The notes: a model not told the origin generated them from the sequence alone. Numbered from the stretch's first letter, positions 1-9,460 are shown. The stretch is DNA of 64,000 bases from JAWXBR01 sp034440235 (GCA_034440235.1 JAWXBR010000011.1:1-64000); one strand, 5' to 3'. Numbers and translations are program-made.

Positions 1-23
1 CAATCGCCACAAAAAATTACCGC

Positions 24-60
24 AAAAAAAAGGGCTCAGCATTTCTGCCGAGCCCTTTTT
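24..60 (-). terminator. Intrinsic terminator, probably bidirectional
   Basis: A GC-rich stem (GGGCTC at 32-37 with GAGCCC at 50-55, two further GC pairs inside) is flanked by an A-run at 24-31 and a T-run from 56. It sits 13 bp past the stop of the minus-strand barrel gene, and the A-run becomes its U-tail. The T-run on the other side would also serve a plus-strand gene left of the window. Confidence 0.85.
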
Positions 61-72
61 TTTTGATGCTAC

Positions 73-591
73 TTACATGAACCATTCAATGCCGACTTGC
101 GGCATGAGGAAACCGAAGGTCATCTTGCGAGCAATGACGAGTGGTAGTTCGTCTTTCTCGAATGGAATCATAATAACGCTGACGCCACCGAAGATGCCAA
201 CGTTTGGAGTTACGAAGTATTCGCCACCAAAGCCTAGGTTCAACGATGTACGTGTTGACGACTGCGTGTCAGGTCCGAGATCGACCGAACTGTTCATCAG
301 TACAAACTCTGCCTTAGCATAAGGCTTGAATTCCTTTGAGCCGGCGAAGATGAACTTGATGTACGGTGCAATTCCAATTGCTGTGTTTCCATCTGCTACC
401 GAAATTCCCACGAGCGAACCAATGTGGAATGCTGGAGAGATTGCGTACTGGATTTGAGCACCTGACACGGCACCTTCTGTACCGAGGGCAACGCCAACGC
501 CAAACTGACCGTCAGGGCTTTGTGCCTTGACTGTTGAAAAACTTGCAACAACACAAAGTGCAACAAAAGCTGCTGCGATAACCTTCTTCAT
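73..591 (-). CDS. Small outer-membrane beta-barrel protein
   Basis: 172 aa. The N-terminus is a classic Sec signal peptide (basic MKK, hydrophobic core, then TVKAQS with cleavage after Ala-Gln or nearby). The mature part alternates short amphipathic strands with Gly/Asn turns (AISPAFHIGSLVGIS, APYIKFIFAGS, LNLGFGGEYFVTPNVGIFGGVS) and ends with VGIEWFM, an aromatic-rich last strand. This matches the size and pattern of 8-stranded OmpW/OmpX-like barrels (outer membrane beta-barrel family). No catalytic motif is visible. It is transcribed alone, divergent from the acyltransferase gene, and followed by a strong terminator. Role probably structural or small-molecule permeation; the specific function is unknown. 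Confidence 0.8.
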   Translation of the reverse strand: MKKVIAAAFVALCVVASFSTVKAQSPDGQFGVGVALGTEGAVSGAQIQYAISPAFHIGSLVGISVADGNTAIGIAPYIKFIFAGSKEFKPYAKAEFVLMNSSVDLGPDTQSSTRTSLNLGFGGEYFVTPNVGIFGGVSVIMIPFEKDELPLVIARKMTFGFLMPQVGIEWFM

Positions 592-708
592 ATCTGTCTT
601 CCCTGGATGTGGATGTGGAAATAGGCCACATTTGTGCGCCCCGCCCTTCTACATCCATGTTCCACAGATGTTTCAGTTCCGTAGATTCGAGTTCTCCACA
701 CCCCTTCT

Positions 709-1686
709 ATGCCAGACACCATAGCCGTAGAGCCATATTCGCCCGAAAACCGCCCAGAGTGGGACGCATTCGTCGAGCAATCCAACAATGGAACGATGTT
801 CCATTTGCACCGATTTCTCGACTACCATCCCGTTGGGAAGTGGAATTTTCAACATTTAATGTTCCGTCAGAACGGACGTTTGGTAGGTGTCCTGCCAGGG
901 GGCCTAAATGCTGAGGGGGCTTTCTGGTCACCAATGGGCGCCAGTTACGGCTCGATTGCGACCCTAGATACCTCTTTCGAGCGTTCACTGGCAATCGTCG
1001 ATGTGCTAATTGACTATGCTCGGGAACTGGGGCTTCGTGACATTTACCTGATACCCCCGCCGCTCATCTATACGATTAACTATAGCCAGCACGTAGAATA
1101 TGCCCTGCTATATCGTAAAGCAGCGTTTGAATTGCATTATATCTCGCATGCCATCGACCTAAAGCACGGACAACAGTTCTTGCAGCACTTCGATCCGACG
1201 GCCCGCAAGAACATCCACAAAATTCTTCGCGAAGGACGCATAACAATTCGAGAAAGCACCGACTATGCGACATTTCACGAAATACTAGTCGAGAACAAGT
1301 CAAGACACGGTGTAAAACCCACACATACGCTCGAAGACTTGCTCAAACTGCATGCCCTGATGCCAGATAAACTTCGACTAAACATGGTCTATCTCGATGA
1401 CGTTGCCATTGCTGGCTCGCTTCTGTTTCTAGCTAATCGCAAGGTTGTACTCTGCTTCTATAACATGCTTCGTTACGAGTACGAACACGTGCGTCCCATC
1501 TACCTTGTGATGTATGAAACATGCAAATGGGCGATAGAGAATGGTTACGAATGGGTTGACATAGGCGTTTCGCAAGACACAACTGCCGAAGACCCGATGA
1601 CTCCATCGATAGGACTGATTGGCTTTAAGGAACGCTTTGATGCTCGCGGCATCTTACGGTCGACGTACCATCTACACCTAGACTAA
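709..1686 (+). CDS. FemAB/GNAT-fold acyltransferase-like protein
   Basis: 325 aa, no signal peptide. The opening (IAVEPYSPENRPEWDAFVEQS.NGTMFHLHRFLDYHP) is the typical start of proteins with tandem GNAT folds related to FemAB peptidoglycan aminoacyltransferases and BioF2-like acetyltransferases; the C-terminal half holds the second fold (PTHTLEDLLKLHALMPDKLRL, then YEWVDIGVSQDT and a GFKERF segment). Such proteins transfer an aminoacyl or acyl group onto an amino sugar, peptide or lipid headgroup, often in exopolysaccharide or envelope clusters. The next gene, 3 bp downstream, is a glycosyltransferase, which fits a cell-surface glycan role. Substrate cannot be read from sequence. Confidence 0.8.
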   Translation: MPDTIAVEPYSPENRPEWDAFVEQSNNGTMFHLHRFLDYHPVGKWNFQHLMFRQNGRLVGVLPGGLNAEGAFWSPMGASYGSIATLDTSFERSLAIVDVLIDYARELGLRDIYLIPPPLIYTINYSQHVEYALLYRKAAFELHYISHAIDLKHGQQFLQHFDPTARKNIHKILREGRITIRESTDYATFHEILVENKSRHGVKPTHTLEDLLKLHALMPDKLRLNMVYLDDVAIAGSLLFLANRKVVLCFYNMLRYEYEHVRPIYLVMYETCKWAIENGYEWVDIGVSQDTTAEDPMTPSIGLIGFKERFDARGILRSTYHLHLD

Positions 1687-1689
1687 CTC

Positions 1690-2850
1690 ATGGACATTCT
1701 GCTCATCGTTCTTGCTGACATTCAACGCGATGCACGAACGCTGAACATGGCGCGCACACTACGCGATGCTGGGCTAAAAGTAGGTGTCGTTGCCGCCGGT
1801 CGGCTGCCAGATGCCGAAGCAGGTTCAGGTGTTACGTTCATCGAATGGGCAGACCCGGGTGGACGTGCTTTCCTGCGTATGCGCTCGCTCAGAGAGTTTC
1901 TTTTGTGCAATGTTGCGGTGCTCTTGGATGAATGTCCGCCAAAAGCATTGTATGCCATGGACTTCTTTGTGCTAAGCGCAACGGTCGGTCTTGGCAAGCA
2001 ACTTCGCGTTCCTGTTGCTTATGATATGCGCGAATTCATGTTCTCGCTTGGTCCGCTAGAAGGCAAGGGTATAAAACAACTCTTCATCACTTGGTCAGAA
2101 CGTCGTTTGTTAACCCGCGTGAAAGCCATCAGCGTTTCGGGTACTGCCGATTCGACAATCGTTTCGAAACGGTTCAAACTCAAAAGTGAACCGACGGTAA
2201 TTCTAAACACACCGCCCTACCGCGACCGAGTTGAACATTCGAGTCTATTGCGCGAACGGTTTTCAATCCCATCAGCAGCATTTGTGATTGTGTACCAGGG
2301 TGTGGTGCATCACGGACGCGGTCTTGCTCCCATGATGCGCGCGCTCGTAGAGATGCCAGACGTGCACTTGTGCATCGTTGGTGATGGCCCCTTTCGTAGC
2401 CCCTTAGAAGACATTGCTATCCAGACACGAGTTGCAGACAGAGTGCATTGGCTTGGCTCGGTACCGTATGACGAGCTGCACGCATGGACGTGTAGTGCCG
2501 ATGCCGGGTGTTGCCTTATCGAGCCTGTATCGATGAGTTATGAGTATGCCTTGCCTAATAAACTTTTTGAATACATGATGGCGCGTATTCCATCACTTGT
2601 AACAGACCTGCCTGCATTGCATGACCACATAATGCGATATCCTGTCGGAATGCTTGTAGACAGAACTCTTAGTGTAGGTGCGATAACCGAGGCGGTTCGA
2701 AGAATGCGGGTGCCAGCGACATACGATGGTTTTGTTGAACAGTGCAAGGTAGCTCGCGAGCTTTCGTACGAGAACCAGGCACATCATGTGATTGATATGG
2801 TATCGAGACTAACCGAAAAAGGGAGAGATCATGCGATTAGAAATAGGTAA
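1690..2850 (+). CDS. GT4-type glycosyltransferase
   Basis: 386 aa, GT-B fold. The N-terminal Rossmann domain (MDILLIVLADIQRDARTLNMARTLRDAG) carries the acceptor site; the C-terminal domain has the donor-site signature of family GT4: VIVYQGVVHHGRGL, the LCIVGDGPFRSPLE loop, RVHWLGSVPYDELHAWTCSADAGCCLIEPVS, and the E-x7-E-like patch SMSYEYALPNKLFEYMMARIPSLV. It therefore transfers a sugar from a nucleotide donor to a lipid or glycan acceptor at the inner face of the membrane. It sits between the acyltransferase and the isochorismatase-like gene, overlapping the latter by 20 bp, so the three are very likely one transcript. Confidence 0.9.
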   Translation: MDILLIVLADIQRDARTLNMARTLRDAGLKVGVVAAGRLPDAEAGSGVTFIEWADPGGRAFLRMRSLREFLLCNVAVLLDECPPKALYAMDFFVLSATVGLGKQLRVPVAYDMREFMFSLGPLEGKGIKQLFITWSERRLLTRVKAISVSGTADSTIVSKRFKLKSEPTVILNTPPYRDRVEHSSLLRERFSIPSAAFVIVYQGVVHHGRGLAPMMRALVEMPDVHLCIVGDGPFRSPLEDIAIQTRVADRVHWLGSVPYDELHAWTCSADAGCCLIEPVSMSYEYALPNKLFEYMMARIPSLVTDLPALHDHIMRYPVGMLVDRTLSVGAITEAVRRMRVPATYDGFVEQCKVARELSYENQAHHVIDMVSRLTEKGRDHAIRNR

Positions 2851-3373
2851 GTCTATTGCTCTAGTGGTTGACATTCAAGAGCGGCTGTTTCCGCTCATTC
2901 ATAACAACGAAGCACTAGCCGTTCGGTGTGCCATGCTCATTCGTGGGCTGCGCATACTCGACGTTCCGCTTGTCGTTACAGAGCAATACTCGAAGGGCCT
3001 TGGGAAAACCATCGCTCCAATAAGTGAAGCCGTGGCCGATGCAACACGCATTGAGAAGATTACATTTAGTTGTTGTGGTGCAGATGAAGTGGAAGCACGC
3101 ATTCTTGCAATGGCGCGACATCAGGTTATTGTGTTTGGTATCGAAGCCCATGTTTGCGTGTTGCAGACTGTGCTCGATTTGCGTCAGCAGGGCCAAGCCG
3201 CCATTGTAGTAGAGGATTGCATTTCTTCGCGTCGCGAAAACGATAAACGCATTGCAATAGAGCGTATGCGAGACGTCGGCGCAATAATTACAACAGCAGA
3301 ATCGCTTCTGTTCGAATTGATGCAACGAGCGGACATAGCCACATTTAAAGAGATTTCAAATCTCGTGAAGTAG
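2831..3373 (+). CDS. Isochorismatase-family cysteine hydrolase
   Basis: 180 aa, single isochorismatase-like domain (alpha/beta fold). The catalytic triad is visible: Asp14 in VVDIQERL, Lys76 in RIEKITFS, and the nucleophile Cys109 in FGIEAHVCVLQT, followed by the family's usual DLRQQG and EDCISSR segments. The conserved cis-peptide context is present. Length is normal. Members hydrolyse amides or isochorismate (nicotinamidase, YcaC-type enzymes); substrate cannot be named. The start overlaps the preceding glycosyltransferase and is preceded by GGGAGA at 2820-2825. The last codons are repeated in the downstream spacer (see findings). Confidence 0.88.
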   Translation: MRLEIGKSIALVVDIQERLFPLIHNNEALAVRCAMLIRGLRILDVPLVVTEQYSKGLGKTIAPISEAVADATRIEKITFSCCGADEVEARILAMARHQVIVFGIEAHVCVLQTVLDLRQQGQAAIVVEDCISSRRENDKRIAIERMRDVGAIITTAESLLFELMQRADIATFKEISNLVK

Positions 3374-3437
3374 CCTGGCTTGTAACGAGAAGTAGCTTGT
3401 AACGCGACGTAGCTTGTACAATGAAGGTACCAGTTCA

Positions 3438-5432
3438 ATGAACTCAGAGTCAGGCATTTCTAGTGTGCTTCAAGAAGCACGCATCTTTTCACCGTCGCAC
3501 GAGTTTGCCGAACACGCGCATGTTCGCACAGAGCATGCTCTTGCGTTGCTTCGCGCCGAAGCAGATGCCAACCCAGTTGCTTTTTGGGAGCGACAAGCAA
3601 GGTCGCTTGTGTGGTTCGACGAGTGGAACGAAGCACTGCTGTGGAAGCACCCACATGCGCAGTGGTTTGTTGGTGGTACTATTAATGCATCGGTGAATTG
3701 CCTCGATCGGCATTTGGACACCCCGCGTCGCACAAAGCCTGCATTGATTTGGGAAGGTGAGCCCGGTGATGTTCGAACCCTTACCTACGAACAATTGCAC
3801 GAAGGTGTATGCAGGTGTGCGAACGTATTACTTAAGCTTGGTGTAAAGACTGGTGATGTTGTTGCCATCTACATGGGTATGGTTCCAGAAGCGGCTATTG
3901 CAATGCTTGCTTGCGCGCGCATCGGTGCAACACATAACGTCGTGTTTGGTGGCTTCAGTGCCGACGCACTCCGAGAGCGCATTAATAATTCTGGTGCAGT
4001 CGCTGTAGTTACACAGGATGCTGCATACCGACGGGGCGATCTTGTGCTTCTCAAACCAGCAGTCGATGAGGCTCTTGCGGAGTGTCCGTCGGTGAAAAAC
4101 GTTCTGGTGTATCAGCGCACGCCTGTAGAAACACCAATGGTGTCTGGACGCGACTACTGGTGGCACGAGCTTATGCGTGATGCATCTCCCAATTGCATCC
4201 CTACCGTATTGTCGAGTGAACATCCGCTTTTTATATTATATACAAGTGGATCAACCGGCAAACCCAAGGGCATTCTGCACACAACAGGCGGATATCTCGT
4301 GCAAACATCATATACAACACGTATGGTGTTCGACATGCGCGACAGCGACATCTATTTCTGTACGGCAGATATAGGCTGGGTAACCGGACATTCCTACATT
4401 GTATACGGTCCGTTGTCCAACGGCGCAACCGTTCTCATGTACGAAGGCGCTCCAAACTATCCGCAGCCCGATCGCTTCTGGGACATCATAGAACGTCACG
4501 GCGTAACCATCTTCTACACGGCACCTACAGCCATTCGTGCCTTTATGAAGTGGGGCGAAGAACATCCGCGCAAGCATGATCTATCGTCTCTGCGATTGCT
4601 TGGTACTGTCGGAGAGCCTATTAACCCCGAAGCCTGGATGTGGTATCACAACTTCATCGGCAACGCACGATGTCCGATTGTTGATACATGGTGGCAGACT
4701 GAAACCGGTGCCATCATGATAGCCCCTTTGCCAGGGGCGACCCCTACCAAACCGGGAACAGCAACGTTGCCATTGCCAGGCGTTTGTGTAGATGTAGTGC
4801 ATCGTGATGGCACATCGTGTAAGGCAAATGAAGGGGGCTTGTTGGTTATAAAACACCCGTGGCCATCGATGCTGCGCACTGTGTATGGCGACGACGCGCG
4901 TTACCGACATGCGTACTGGAGCGAGTTTCCGCAGAAGGGTAATGATTTAGCCGACCCAAGCGATGGCTGGTACTTCACCGGCGATGGTGCTCGGCGCGAC
5001 GCAGATGGGTATATCTGGATTATTGGAAGAGTTGATGATGTTGTTAACGTAAGCGGACACCGTCTTGGCACTGCTGAAATAGAAAGTGCACTCGTCTCGC
5101 ATCCATCAGTTGCAGAAGCAGCAGTCGTGACACGTCCAGACGAACTCAAAGGCAACGCGCTCATTGCCTTCGTAACGCTGAAGTCGAGTGCTTACAAAGG
5201 CTCACTCGATTTGCTCAAAGAAGAGCTGCGATTACATGTAGCAAAGGAGATCGGACACATTGCCAAACCCGACGAAGTGCGTTTTGCCGACATGCTGCCC
5301 AAGACACGGTCAGGAAAAATAATGCGTAGACTCTTACGCGAGCTTGTAGCAGGGGGCTTGGTAAGGGGCGACACAACGACGCTCGAAGACCTCGGAGTGC
5401 TAGAACAACTACGTACGGCACAGGACGAATAG
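3438..5432 (+). CDS. acs: Acetyl-CoA synthetase (AMP-forming)
   Basis: 664 aa from the ATG at 3438; an in-frame TTG at 3414 lies inside a tandem repeat and is less likely. All adenylate-forming motifs are present: the P-loop YTSGSTGKPKG, the DTWWQTETGAIM motif, DGWYFTGDGARRD, the hinge GRVDDVVNVSGHRLGTAE, and the C-terminal catalytic lysine in TRSGKIMRRLLRE. The N-terminal ACAS_N region (FWERQARSLVWFDEWNEAL) and the length are typical of Acs, not of medium-chain ligases. It activates acetate to acetyl-CoA through acetyl-AMP in the cytoplasm, linking acetate uptake to central metabolism and to the acetyl-CoA carboxylase genes further along. Lysine acetylation control is possible but not visible. 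Confidence 0.95.
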   Translation: MNSESGISSVLQEARIFSPSHEFAEHAHVRTEHALALLRAEADANPVAFWERQARSLVWFDEWNEALLWKHPHAQWFVGGTINASVNCLDRHLDTPRRTKPALIWEGEPGDVRTLTYEQLHEGVCRCANVLLKLGVKTGDVVAIYMGMVPEAAIAMLACARIGATHNVVFGGFSADALRERINNSGAVAVVTQDAAYRRGDLVLLKPAVDEALAECPSVKNVLVYQRTPVETPMVSGRDYWWHELMRDASPNCIPTVLSSEHPLFILYTSGSTGKPKGILHTTGGYLVQTSYTTRMVFDMRDSDIYFCTADIGWVTGHSYIVYGPLSNGATVLMYEGAPNYPQPDRFWDIIERHGVTIFYTAPTAIRAFMKWGEEHPRKHDLSSLRLLGTVGEPINPEAWMWYHNFIGNARCPIVDTWWQTETGAIMIAPLPGATPTKPGTATLPLPGVCVDVVHRDGTSCKANEGGLLVIKHPWPSMLRTVYGDDARYRHAYWSEFPQKGNDLADPSDGWYFTGDGARRDADGYIWIIGRVDDVVNVSGHRLGTAEIESALVSHPSVAEAAVVTRPDELKGNALIAFVTLKSSAYKGSLDLLKEELRLHVAKEIGHIAKPDEVRFADMLPKTRSGKIMRRLLRELVAGGLVRGDTTTLEDLGVLEQLRTAQDE

Positions 5433-5486
5433 CTCCCTATATTGCATGCGTCACGACTCGGATAACGAACGCCTGACTGAACCGGC

Positions 5487-8174
5487 TTGCCAATCCGCAG
5501 AACAATACTCGACGATTTAACAGGTGCCGTGCGCGCCATGCTCGCACGTGAAGTACCAGAGCGTGTGCTATTCATGACAGGTGAGGCGGGTATTGGCAAG
5601 AGCACGCTCATCAAGCAGCTGATCGCGGATCTCGAAACAGACGCAAAGCCCCCTATCGTAGCGATGGCTGAATGTTCGACACCTGTGGCCGGAAGTGGCG
5701 TGGGCCATGTCGAGGCGCTAAAGCCGTTCGCCGATATTATGGCGGGGCTGGTAGATGCTGGTTCGGACACTAGTAAAAAGCCTAAGGGTTTCAAGCTAGA
5801 CATCGGCAAGTTCTTCGTGGATACTGCGCCGTCGTGGATCGGACTTATCCCCGTAATCGGAGCGCCGATCTTTCATGCTTTGAGCATCGTTGGTTCAGGA
5901 TACGACCAGGTTTACCTGCATAACAAGCTGAAGTCGGCAGGCGCATCAGCAGCATCGAGTCAGGAACAGGTATTCCGTCAATACATAAATTTTATTAGTA
6001 AGCTGTCGACCGAACTACCTGTTCTCGTCATACTCGACGACTTCCATTGGGCAGACACAAGCTCAACGAATCTGTTGTTTGCAGCTGCGCGCGACTTGGC
6101 TGCATGCGAGGTGGTTTTCCTAGTTGTTTATCGAAAAGACGACATCAAACGGGCTTCGAGCCAAGACGAGCATCCAATACTGCACGTTCGTAATGAAATC
6201 GAGCGTTACTCGATGAGTCGGGACATTGAAGTGCCACCGGCAGATCGTGACGACATTCGTGCACTCATCCAGGCGCAGTATCCCGAATACAAAATCGATG
6301 ATGTGCTCGAGAAGTGGCTTCTGCGCATCTCCGATGGCAACCTTCTCTTTGCCACACAATTTCTCGCAACGCTCGAACACGATCTCTACCTCGAGCCGCG
6401 GTCCGCAGTCCTTCTGAAAGATCTTGCATCTGTCCCCATTCCATCGAGTGCAAATGCAGTCGTGGTAGAGCAGATACGCCGACTAAATCCTGACGACAAA
6501 GAGCACCTCCGCTATGCGAGTGTGGAAGGTGAAACGGTTACGGCGCATATGGTCTCGCGTTTTCTCGACATGCCGATGATTAAGATGCTGCAAAGGCTTC
6601 GTGTACTGGAAGAGCAGCATCACATACTTCGATCGTTGGGCAAACAATCGTTATACGTTAAAGAAACAACGGCTTACCAGTTCGTGCACTTCCTGGTTCA
6701 CAAAACGTTGTACGAAGACCTGGGTGAAGAAGAACGCGCAATCTTGCATGGCATCGCAGCGGACGTGCTAGAAGAAGAACTTGAAGCCGCCGAGGAAGCA
6801 CAACATAACGTCCATAAAGTCGCAGCCCGTTTGGCCGCCCACGCAACCATTGCACAGCGCCATCAGGTTGCAGCAGAAGCTCTGTTGAAAGGGGCACGAT
6901 GGGTCTGGAAAAGTTTTGCTGCCAACGAAGCATTGTACTTTCTCGATCAGTGTCTTGCGGTTGTTCAAACGAAGAAAAAGCCTTCTGTGGGCATTCGCTC
7001 TTTAGAACTCGACGCGCTGTTGCTCAAGGCAGAGATCTATCATCATTGCGCGAAGTACAACGAATCGCTTGCGTGTTATGAAGATGCGTTGGTTAAAGGT
7101 ATGGACACCGGAAGTCCTGCTCAACGCAGCGAGTCACACGTTGGAATCTCAAATGTAAAGTGGTTCAAGGGCCAGTACGAGGATGCTGAGACCGATGCTC
7201 AAATCGCGCTCAAAATTGCGATCGAAGCGAATGACAATCCAAGCCGTATTCGCGCGCTACGCATCATTGGCAACACGTACTATCGCAGAGGATTGTATGA
7301 TGATGCCATGAACTATTACCAGCAAAGCCTTGATACTTCCGTTTTGACGAAAGATGAGTCGGGTCGCGCTTCGGCGCTTGCAAACATGGCAAATGTGCAC
7401 GGCGATAGAGGCCAAGACGCAGTAGCCCGTTTGAACTACGAAGAGGCACTGTCGATACGACGCAAGCTACTCGACTCTGTAGGCATAACGAGAGAGCTCA
7501 TAAACCTTGGCTTAAACCTGAACGCCGATCAGCACTTTGACGAGGCGATGGCTTGTTACGAAGAAGCTCAAAAGCTTGCTCGGTCTTCCGGTGCGTTGAA
7601 GCAGGAAGCCAGCATTCTGAATTCAATGGCAATTACGCGAACGGCTCAGTTACGCTTTGATGAAGCTCTTGACCTTGCTCAGCGAAGTCTGGATATTAAG
7701 GAGCGTATTGGAGACCGAAACGGCATCGTGCAATCGTTGGGCACCATTGGTAATATCTACAGAGATACGAATCAAACCGACGAGGCAATAAACTTTTTTA
7801 CAAAGTGCATGAATCTGGCATTAGAGCTGAACAATCGACTCGGTGTTGCAAGGGCGCGATATTCGCTTGCGCACTTGTATGCCAGTTGTAGTCAGCCATC
7901 AGAGGCATTGCCGCATTTTGAAGTCAGTCGTCAATTGTACGCAGATCTAGGTGCCTCGCAGCTACAAATAGAGGCTGCGTTTGGCATTGCATGCTGTCTT
8001 GCGAAGCTCGAAGCGGATTCGCAGAACACAACGGTTCAGGTGAAGGATAGCGTGCTTCTCGAGAAGACGCGATCGCTAGTTCGAGAAGAAGATTTTTCGC
8101 TCGCAGCCTATGAAAAAATCGGCCCTATGAGGGGGATTGTAATTAACAAACTCGGTATCACATTAGAGGCTTAA
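5487..8174 (+). CDS. AAA-type NTPase with tetratricopeptide repeats
   Basis: 895 aa. Residues about 25-35 carry a Walker A (GEAGIGKST) and about 180 a Walker B (LPVLVILDDFHWAD), as in the AAA_16/STAND ATPases fused to adenylate cyclases or LuxR regulators. The second half is a long array of TPRs (LLLKAEIYHHCAKYNESL, GNTYYRRGLYDDAMNYYQQSL, GNIYRDTNQTDEAINFFTK). There is no cyclase, kinase or HTH output domain, so it looks like a signalling or assembly ATPase without a fused effector. Start: TTG at 5487 just after an in-frame stop at 5478; GTG 5529 or ATG 5538 are alternatives that keep the Walker A. Two small exported proteins follow with 2 bp spacing and probably act with it. Confidence 0.85.
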   Translation: MPIRRTILDDLTGAVRAMLAREVPERVLFMTGEAGIGKSTLIKQLIADLETDAKPPIVAMAECSTPVAGSGVGHVEALKPFADIMAGLVDAGSDTSKKPKGFKLDIGKFFVDTAPSWIGLIPVIGAPIFHALSIVGSGYDQVYLHNKLKSAGASAASSQEQVFRQYINFISKLSTELPVLVILDDFHWADTSSTNLLFAAARDLAACEVVFLVVYRKDDIKRASSQDEHPILHVRNEIERYSMSRDIEVPPADRDDIRALIQAQYPEYKIDDVLEKWLLRISDGNLLFATQFLATLEHDLYLEPRSAVLLKDLASVPIPSSANAVVVEQIRRLNPDDKEHLRYASVEGETVTAHMVSRFLDMPMIKMLQRLRVLEEQHHILRSLGKQSLYVKETTAYQFVHFLVHKTLYEDLGEEERAILHGIAADVLEEELEAAEEAQHNVHKVAARLAAHATIAQRHQVAAEALLKGARWVWKSFAANEALYFLDQCLAVVQTKKKPSVGIRSLELDALLLKAEIYHHCAKYNESLACYEDALVKGMDTGSPAQRSESHVGISNVKWFKGQYEDAETDAQIALKIAIEANDNPSRIRALRIIGNTYYRRGLYDDAMNYYQQSLDTSVLTKDESGRASALANMANVHGDRGQDAVARLNYEEALSIRRKLLDSVGITRELINLGLNLNADQHFDEAMACYEEAQKLARSSGALKQEASILNSMAITRTAQLRFDEALDLAQRSLDIKERIGDRNGIVQSLGTIGNIYRDTNQTDEAINFFTKCMNLALELNNRLGVARARYSLAHLYASCSQPSEALPHFEVSRQLYADLGASQLQIEAAFGIACCLAKLEADSQNTTVQVKDSVLLEKTRSLVREEDFSLAAYEKIGPMRGIVINKLGITLEA

Positions 8175-8176
8175 CT

Positions 8177-8692
8177 ATGCCCATGTATTCTATGCTTTTC
8201 GGATTGACGATGTTACTCCTCGTCGCCTGGAAGTCGCCAACACCATTAACAGGTGTGGTGTTTGGCGACACCGAAGTGAGTACGATGCTTACAGCGAATA
8301 AAATTGTGCCTGCTTCATTCTTCACGAACTGTGTACGTACGCCTCTCAGCATTGTACTGAGTTCAAAGAGCACCATTGACTGGAGCATGACCTTGGATGC
8401 AGCATCTGCTACCTGCTCAGATTCTCTTGCTTCATGGACGATGACTTCAGATCAGCGCACGTCGTGGAATCTAACGGTCCCCACAGTGAAGACATCACTG
8501 TTAAACGCGTTCACAACATTCAGAAGCTACGCAGTGCAACGTCCGCTCGTCGTCTGTGTTGTCACAGGTCTTAACGGATCGAGCTCAGGAGCCTATACAT
8601 CTGTAACGTCATCGCCTGACCCAACGAATCCAGACAGATTTCTTATCACGTTAGTTCAACAGCCTGGGGGATCTTCAAATGGCAAGGAATAA
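8177..8692 (+). CDS. Exported hypothetical protein, paralogue of the next gene
   Basis: 171 aa, unrecognised. The N-terminus (MYSMLFGLTMLLLVAW) is a hydrophobic export signal or anchor without a clear lipobox. The C-terminal half (TSWNLTVPTVKTSLLNAFTT then LVVCVVTGLNGSSSGAYTSV) matches the same region of the next protein, so the two are diverged tandem duplicates. Two bp separate it from the NTPase-TPR gene and it overlaps the next gene by 14 bp. Two cysteines (NCVRT, ATCSDS) could form a disulfide. No function is assigned. Confidence 0.7.
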   Translation: MPMYSMLFGLTMLLLVAWKSPTPLTGVVFGDTEVSTMLTANKIVPASFFTNCVRTPLSIVLSSKSTIDWSMTLDAASATCSDSLASWTMTSDQRTSWNLTVPTVKTSLLNAFTTFRSYAVQRPLVVCVVTGLNGSSSGAYTSVTSSPDPTNPDRFLITLVQQPGGSSNGKE

Positions 8693-9431
8693 TCTGGCTG
8701 GCATTCGCTCACATGCGATTCTGGCGCTGTCCACTATCCTGGTGATTGCCTTGTTTACAGGCTGTCCAACCAAACATGGTGGGGACAACCACAAGGTAAA
8801 TATCGACAGCGCACAAAAAGTCAACAAGTCTCTCTTTGAGACCATTGCAAAACTTCCGCCGATGACACCTGTATCCATCAGCATGGATTCGCTGAAGATG
8901 AAACTGAACGTTCATCCAAGCGTGACAAATGCGATGTTGAGCGAGTGGTTTACGACATACACGCCAACGGTATTGCCCGACGGACCAGGGGACTGCTCAA
9001 TGGTTGTAGTTGAATTCACAGACCGAGAAGTAAGTCAGTTGTTTAACCGCGTGGCTGGAGAGTATCGTGCGCAGGTGAGCACACTTGTCAATCAAATGGC
9101 CGCGCCCTTGTATAACCAAGCGAACAGCATGTTGTCGCCAAATGTGTATTCCTACTCATGCGATCCGGCAAGTGCGCCGTGGGTGCAGTACAGCCTAACA
9201 CCAGCTCAGATTATGAGGTGGAGTGTCACCTCACCCATGATTAAGAATCAGTTCATGTCCGCGCTGCAAGCCTTCAGGATGGCTGCAGGTACAGCAGGGA
9301 CGCAGAACATTCTTTTGATAACCAACCTTGGCCACGGCTCCTTGATTTCCACTGGGTACACCGGTGTGCAATACTTCGTCGCCAATTACAATGCTGCCAC
9401 ACGTCTACAGGTAATCCAGCTGATGGATTAA
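8679..9431 (+). CDS. Predicted lipoprotein, paralogue of the preceding gene
   Basis: 250 aa. A signal peptide with lipobox LFTGC (Cys about residue 29) predicts a lipidated envelope protein. The domain shared with the upstream gene lies at the C-terminus (MRWSVTSPMIKNQFMSALQA, then ILLITNLGHGSLISTGYTGV). The middle contains a segment around YSCDPASAPWVQYSLTP that is comparable to the cysteine-containing stretch of the paralogue. It overlaps the upstream gene by 14 bp and ends 29 bp before a strong terminator, so the NTPase-TPR gene and both paralogues form one operon. Function unknown. Confidence 0.75.
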   Translation: MARNNLAGIRSHAILALSTILVIALFTGCPTKHGGDNHKVNIDSAQKVNKSLFETIAKLPPMTPVSISMDSLKMKLNVHPSVTNAMLSEWFTTYTPTVLPDGPGDCSMVVVEFTDREVSQLFNRVAGEYRAQVSTLVNQMAAPLYNQANSMLSPNVYSYSCDPASAPWVQYSLTPAQIMRWSVTSPMIKNQFMSALQAFRMAAGTAGTQNILLITNLGHGSLISTGYTGVQYFVANYNAATRLQVIQLMD

Positions 9432-9460
9432 TCCCTCAACCCCGCAGTTTTTGAACCTTT

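Noticed and set aside
5446..5520. 24-codon ORF before the NTPase-TPR gene, or a frameshifted N-terminus of it
   Set aside because: An in-frame stop at 5478 precedes the NTPase gene start, and the short ORF is in another frame with no similarity to the family; there is no evidence of a sequencing frameshift.
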